DNA from: SAT2750 sp964476375
Lineage (GTDB): Bacteria; Planctomycetota; Planctomycetia; Pirellulales; Pirellulaceae
NCBI GenBank assembly: GCA_964476375.1
Contig: CAYYZW010000166.1
Coordinates: forward strand, 1-7,782
Length of the DNA: 7,782 nt
Direction of reading: 5' to 3'
Part shown: positions 6,169 to 7,782 of the stretch, one piece after another
Layout: the number at the start of each line of letters is the position of its first letter
How positions within the stretch are numbered: position 1 is the stretch's first letter
Made by a program: the position numbers and the translations under genes
Notes under the pieces: model-generated
What the model saw: only the letters and a program-made list of their open reading frames with translations
Databases searched by the model: none
What the model was told of the DNA's origin: nothing

Positions 6169-7422
6169 CTAGTCGGTTCCCTGGTAAACAATCGGGAAGA
6201 GTTTCCGGGCGATGCGGTGATTGGAAGGAACCAGCTGTCGCATGAAGATCTGCGCCATTCCTTCGGAGGGGACGACCTGGAAAGAGGTGTTTGCATAGCC
6301 GCCCCAGCGATAGGCAATGGCAGTTCGCTCCCTCGCTCCGCGTCCAAGGGTGATCTCCTGGAGGGCAAATCCCAGTCCAAACCGGAGCGTATCCGATGTC
6401 GCGGGGCTGAGCTGGTTGGTAAACATTTTTTGGAGTGTGGATTCCGCCAGCAGGCGTCTGCCGTCCAGTTCCCCGAGGTTCACCAGGGCCTGGCAAAATC
6501 GGGCGTAGTCCTCCATGGTCGAAACGAGGCCACCTCCACCAGAAAGGAACATCGGTTTCTGCAGGTACAGGCTCTTTTCTGCCTTGTCCACCACGATCAG
6601 CGTGCCATCTTCGTTTCCGTGGCAGGAGACAAAGCGATCTGCCTTGTCGGCCGGAACAGAGAACCCCGTGTCGACCATGCCGAGCGGCTCGAAAACCGCT
6701 TTCTGCAGATAGTCATCGAGGGGGGTTTCCGACCAGATCTCGATTAATCGGCCCAGCAGGTCCACGTTGAGGCCATAGGTGAAACGGGCACCGGGCTGGT
6801 GCAAAAGCGGGATACGGGCCAGCCGGTCTGCCGCCTCGGCAATGGACATCGTGGGGGGAAACATCCCGCGATTGGTGTAGAGCATCTGCTCTTTCTGGTA
6901 ATGCCTTCCAAAGGCCTCGGGCATGCCGGTCCCGTAGGTGTAACCTGCCGTATGGCGGAAGAGGTCGCGGATAATGATCGGTCGTTCCAGCGCCACCAGC
7001 TTCTGGCTGTCGCCCTCGACCTGCAGGACTTGGCAGTGCTTGAAGCCGGGGATGTACTTGGCCAGCGGGTCGTCCAGCTTGTACTTTCCCTCTTCCCAGA
7101 GCTTCATCGCGGCGACCGATGTGATCGGCTTGGACATCGAGTAGATCCGCAGGATCGCATCGGCCTTGAGCGGGCGATTGTCCTCGATATCCCTGACCCC
7201 TTCGATGGCAAAATGTACGACCTTGCCGTGGCGCAGGACCATGTGCATGCCCCCGGCGATTTTCTTCGCTTTTACCTCCGAGGTGAGTTCCCCGGCCGCC
7301 GTTCTCAGTGCCTCTTCCTGGATGTCGACCGAGGCCGCATCTCCACGAGGTAACGGTTCGGCGAGTAACGAAACCGGGAGCAGGAGCAGGAGCGAGGTGG
7401 CGACCAGTGTGTGCCGTGTCAT
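6169..7422 (-). CDS. Exported serine hydrolase, class C beta-lactamase/esterase fold
   Basis: The 417-residue product starts at ATG 7422, with a strong GGAGG (7429-7433) 6 nt upstream and a signal peptide (MTRHTLVATSLLLLLPVSLL then AEP). The active-site SxxK is S95-M-S-K98 in ILRIYSMSKPITS (90-102). Y216, in FTYGLNVDLLG (214-224), fits the second-motif tyrosine, and YRWGGYANTSFQVVP (371-385) is the equivalent of the third motif, here W-G-G as in many esterases of this family. IRDLFRHTAGYTYG (151-164) is another family hallmark. Such enzymes are esterases, D-amino peptidases or lactamase-like; the substrate cannot be fixed from sequence. It heads a same-strand run with psd and pssA, which hints at, but does not show, a lipid or ester substrate. 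Antibiotic resistance should not be assumed. Confidence 0.85.
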   Translation of the reverse strand: MTRHTLVATSLLLLLPVSLLAEPLPRGDAASVDIQEEALRTAAGELTSEVKAKKIAGGMHMVLRHGKVVHFAIEGVRDIEDNRPLKADAILRIYSMSKPITSVAAMKLWEEGKYKLDDPLAKYIPGFKHCQVLQVEGDSQKLVALERPIIIRDLFRHTAGYTYGTGMPEAFGRHYQKEQMLYTNRGMFPPTMSIAEAADRLARIPLLHQPGARFTYGLNVDLLGRLIEIWSETPLDDYLQKAVFEPLGMVDTGFSVPADKADRFVSCHGNEDGTLIVVDKAEKSLYLQKPMFLSGGGGLVSTMEDYARFCQALVNLGELDGRRLLAESTLQKMFTNQLSPATSDTLRFGLGFALQEITLGRGARERTAIAYRWGGYANTSFQVVPSEGMAQIFMRQLVPSNHRIARKLFPIVYQGTD

Positions 7423-7457
7423 GATGTTCCTCCGGGTGGATTTTCCCCCAGTCCTCA

Positions 7458-7486
7458 TTGATAAGGGGGAACGCGGCCGGCGGCAA
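7458..7486 (-). promoter_or_regulatory. Possible promoter for the hydrolase-psd-pssA operon
   Basis: On the minus strand TTGCCG (7486-7481) and TATCAA (7463-7458) are separated by 17 nt, each matching four of six sigma70 consensus bases. The transcript would start near 7451, about 29 nt before ATG 7422 and just ahead of the GGAGG ribosome site. The position is good but the match is only fair. Confidence 0.3.
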
Positions 7487-7504
7487 CCAGTTGCCAGGAT
7501 TCAG

Positions 7505-7568
7505 GACAGCCCCCGGTTCATCCATGCGGATGAAAAACAAGGTCAGGGCTGCTCGACCTGGGGCTGTC
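7505..7568. repeat. Inverted repeat in the divergent intergenic region
   Basis: GACAGCCCC (7505-7513) is the exact reverse complement of GGGGCTGTC (7560-7568), with 46 nt between. Inside lies a second pair, AGGTC (7540-7544) with GACCT (7555-7559). The inner GGGCTG (7546-7551) could compete with the outer arm for the same partner. The 264-nt region 7423-7686 otherwise shows no gene. It could be an operator pair, a structured leader of the downstream zinc-ribbon gene, or chance in GC-rich DNA. Confidence 0.3.
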
Positions 7569-7686
7569 GGCGGGGGGGCTTTCGCTGGCTTTGGTCCGGA
7601 AAGTCCGCTACTGTAAGGAAGGTGCAGGTTGTGGTGCGCTGGCGGAGAGGATTCGATCTTCCCGGCGACGAAAATGAGGTGACTTC

Positions 7687-7782
7687 ATGCAATGCCATAA
7701 TTGTCAAAATGAAAATGCTTCAGGGTCGGCTGTCTGCCAGCATTGCGGAAGCTCGTTGCAGTCGGACGCAAATCCTGTAGCG
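7687..7782 (+). CDS. Zinc-ribbon protein, N-terminal fragment (3' end outside window)
   Basis: From ATG 7687 the frame is open to the window edge (32 codons), with GAGG (7676-7679) 7 nt upstream. The peptide carries two CxxC knuckles, C3-H-N-C6 and C17-Q-H-C20, in MQCHNCQNENASGSAVCQHC. The pattern of a first knuckle at the extreme N-terminus, about ten residues, then CxHCG is that of the short zinc-ribbon domain found at the start of many bacterial proteins, often followed by membrane, FHA or kinase domains. What follows here is not visible. The gene is divergent from the hydrolase operon. The coding evidence is short but the motif and ribosome site agree. Confidence 0.7.
   Translation, partial: MQCHNCQNENASGSAVCQHCGSSLQSDANPVA

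Noticed and set aside
5644..6747. 367-codon open frame on the plus strand
   Set aside because: It runs antisense across the end of the hydrolase gene and most of psd, both of which carry catalytic motifs. It is a shadow frame.
6169..7422. Beta-lactamase resistance gene
   Set aside because: The fold and SxxK fit class C, but the YxN and KTG motifs of true AmpC are not present in canonical form. The WGG motif points to the esterase/peptidase branch.
7166..7780. 204-codon plus-strand frame reaching the right edge
   Set aside because: It begins antisense inside the hydrolase gene and then overlaps the zinc-ribbon start in another frame. No motif supports it.

Overview
The window is a GC-rich bacterial segment that most resembles Planctomycetota. 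The grounds are a secreted-type LRR protein with 24-residue TxITDxGL repeats, a phosphatidylserine decarboxylase with a long N-terminal extension, and several exported proteins of lineage-specific type. This assignment is inference from protein style, not a search result.

Layout, left to right. (1) Positions 1-651, plus strand: the C-terminal part of a leucine-rich repeat protein whose 5' end lies outside the window. (2) 661-3364, minus strand: a two-gene unit. First comes an exported glycoside-hydrolase-like TIM-barrel protein (1853-3364), then, 61 nt downstream, an exported thioredoxin-fold-like protein (661-1791). The second reading frame is interrupted by one in-frame TGA at 1537-1539. 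(3) 3365-3553: a divergent intergenic region. (4) 3554-4138, plus strand: a PmtA-like phospholipid N-methyltransferase. (5) 4163-7422, minus strand: a probable operon in the order serine hydrolase (class C beta-lactamase fold), phosphatidylserine decarboxylase, CDP-diacylglycerol-serine O-phosphatidyltransferase. (6) 7423-7686: a divergent intergenic region. (7) 7687 to the right edge, plus strand: the first 32 codons of a zinc-ribbon protein.

Two systems stand out. The lipid genes make a coherent route: PssA forms phosphatidylserine, Psd decarboxylates it to phosphatidylethanolamine, and the convergent PmtA-like enzyme could methylate that to phosphatidylcholine. The most unusual feature is the interrupted thioredoxin-like gene, which reads best as an undescribed selenoprotein. 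The TGA directly follows the only cysteine codon in the whole frame. The frame stays open and protein-like for 291 more codons. The downstream part has no credible start of its own. A perfect 6-bp hairpin with a GGG loop begins 13 nt after the TGA, which puts its loop 19 nt away, inside the usual spacing for a bacterial SECIS. UGA ends the two neighbouring genes, so the code is not globally reassigned. Proof needs the Sec machinery in the genome and homologues with Cys or Sec at this position.
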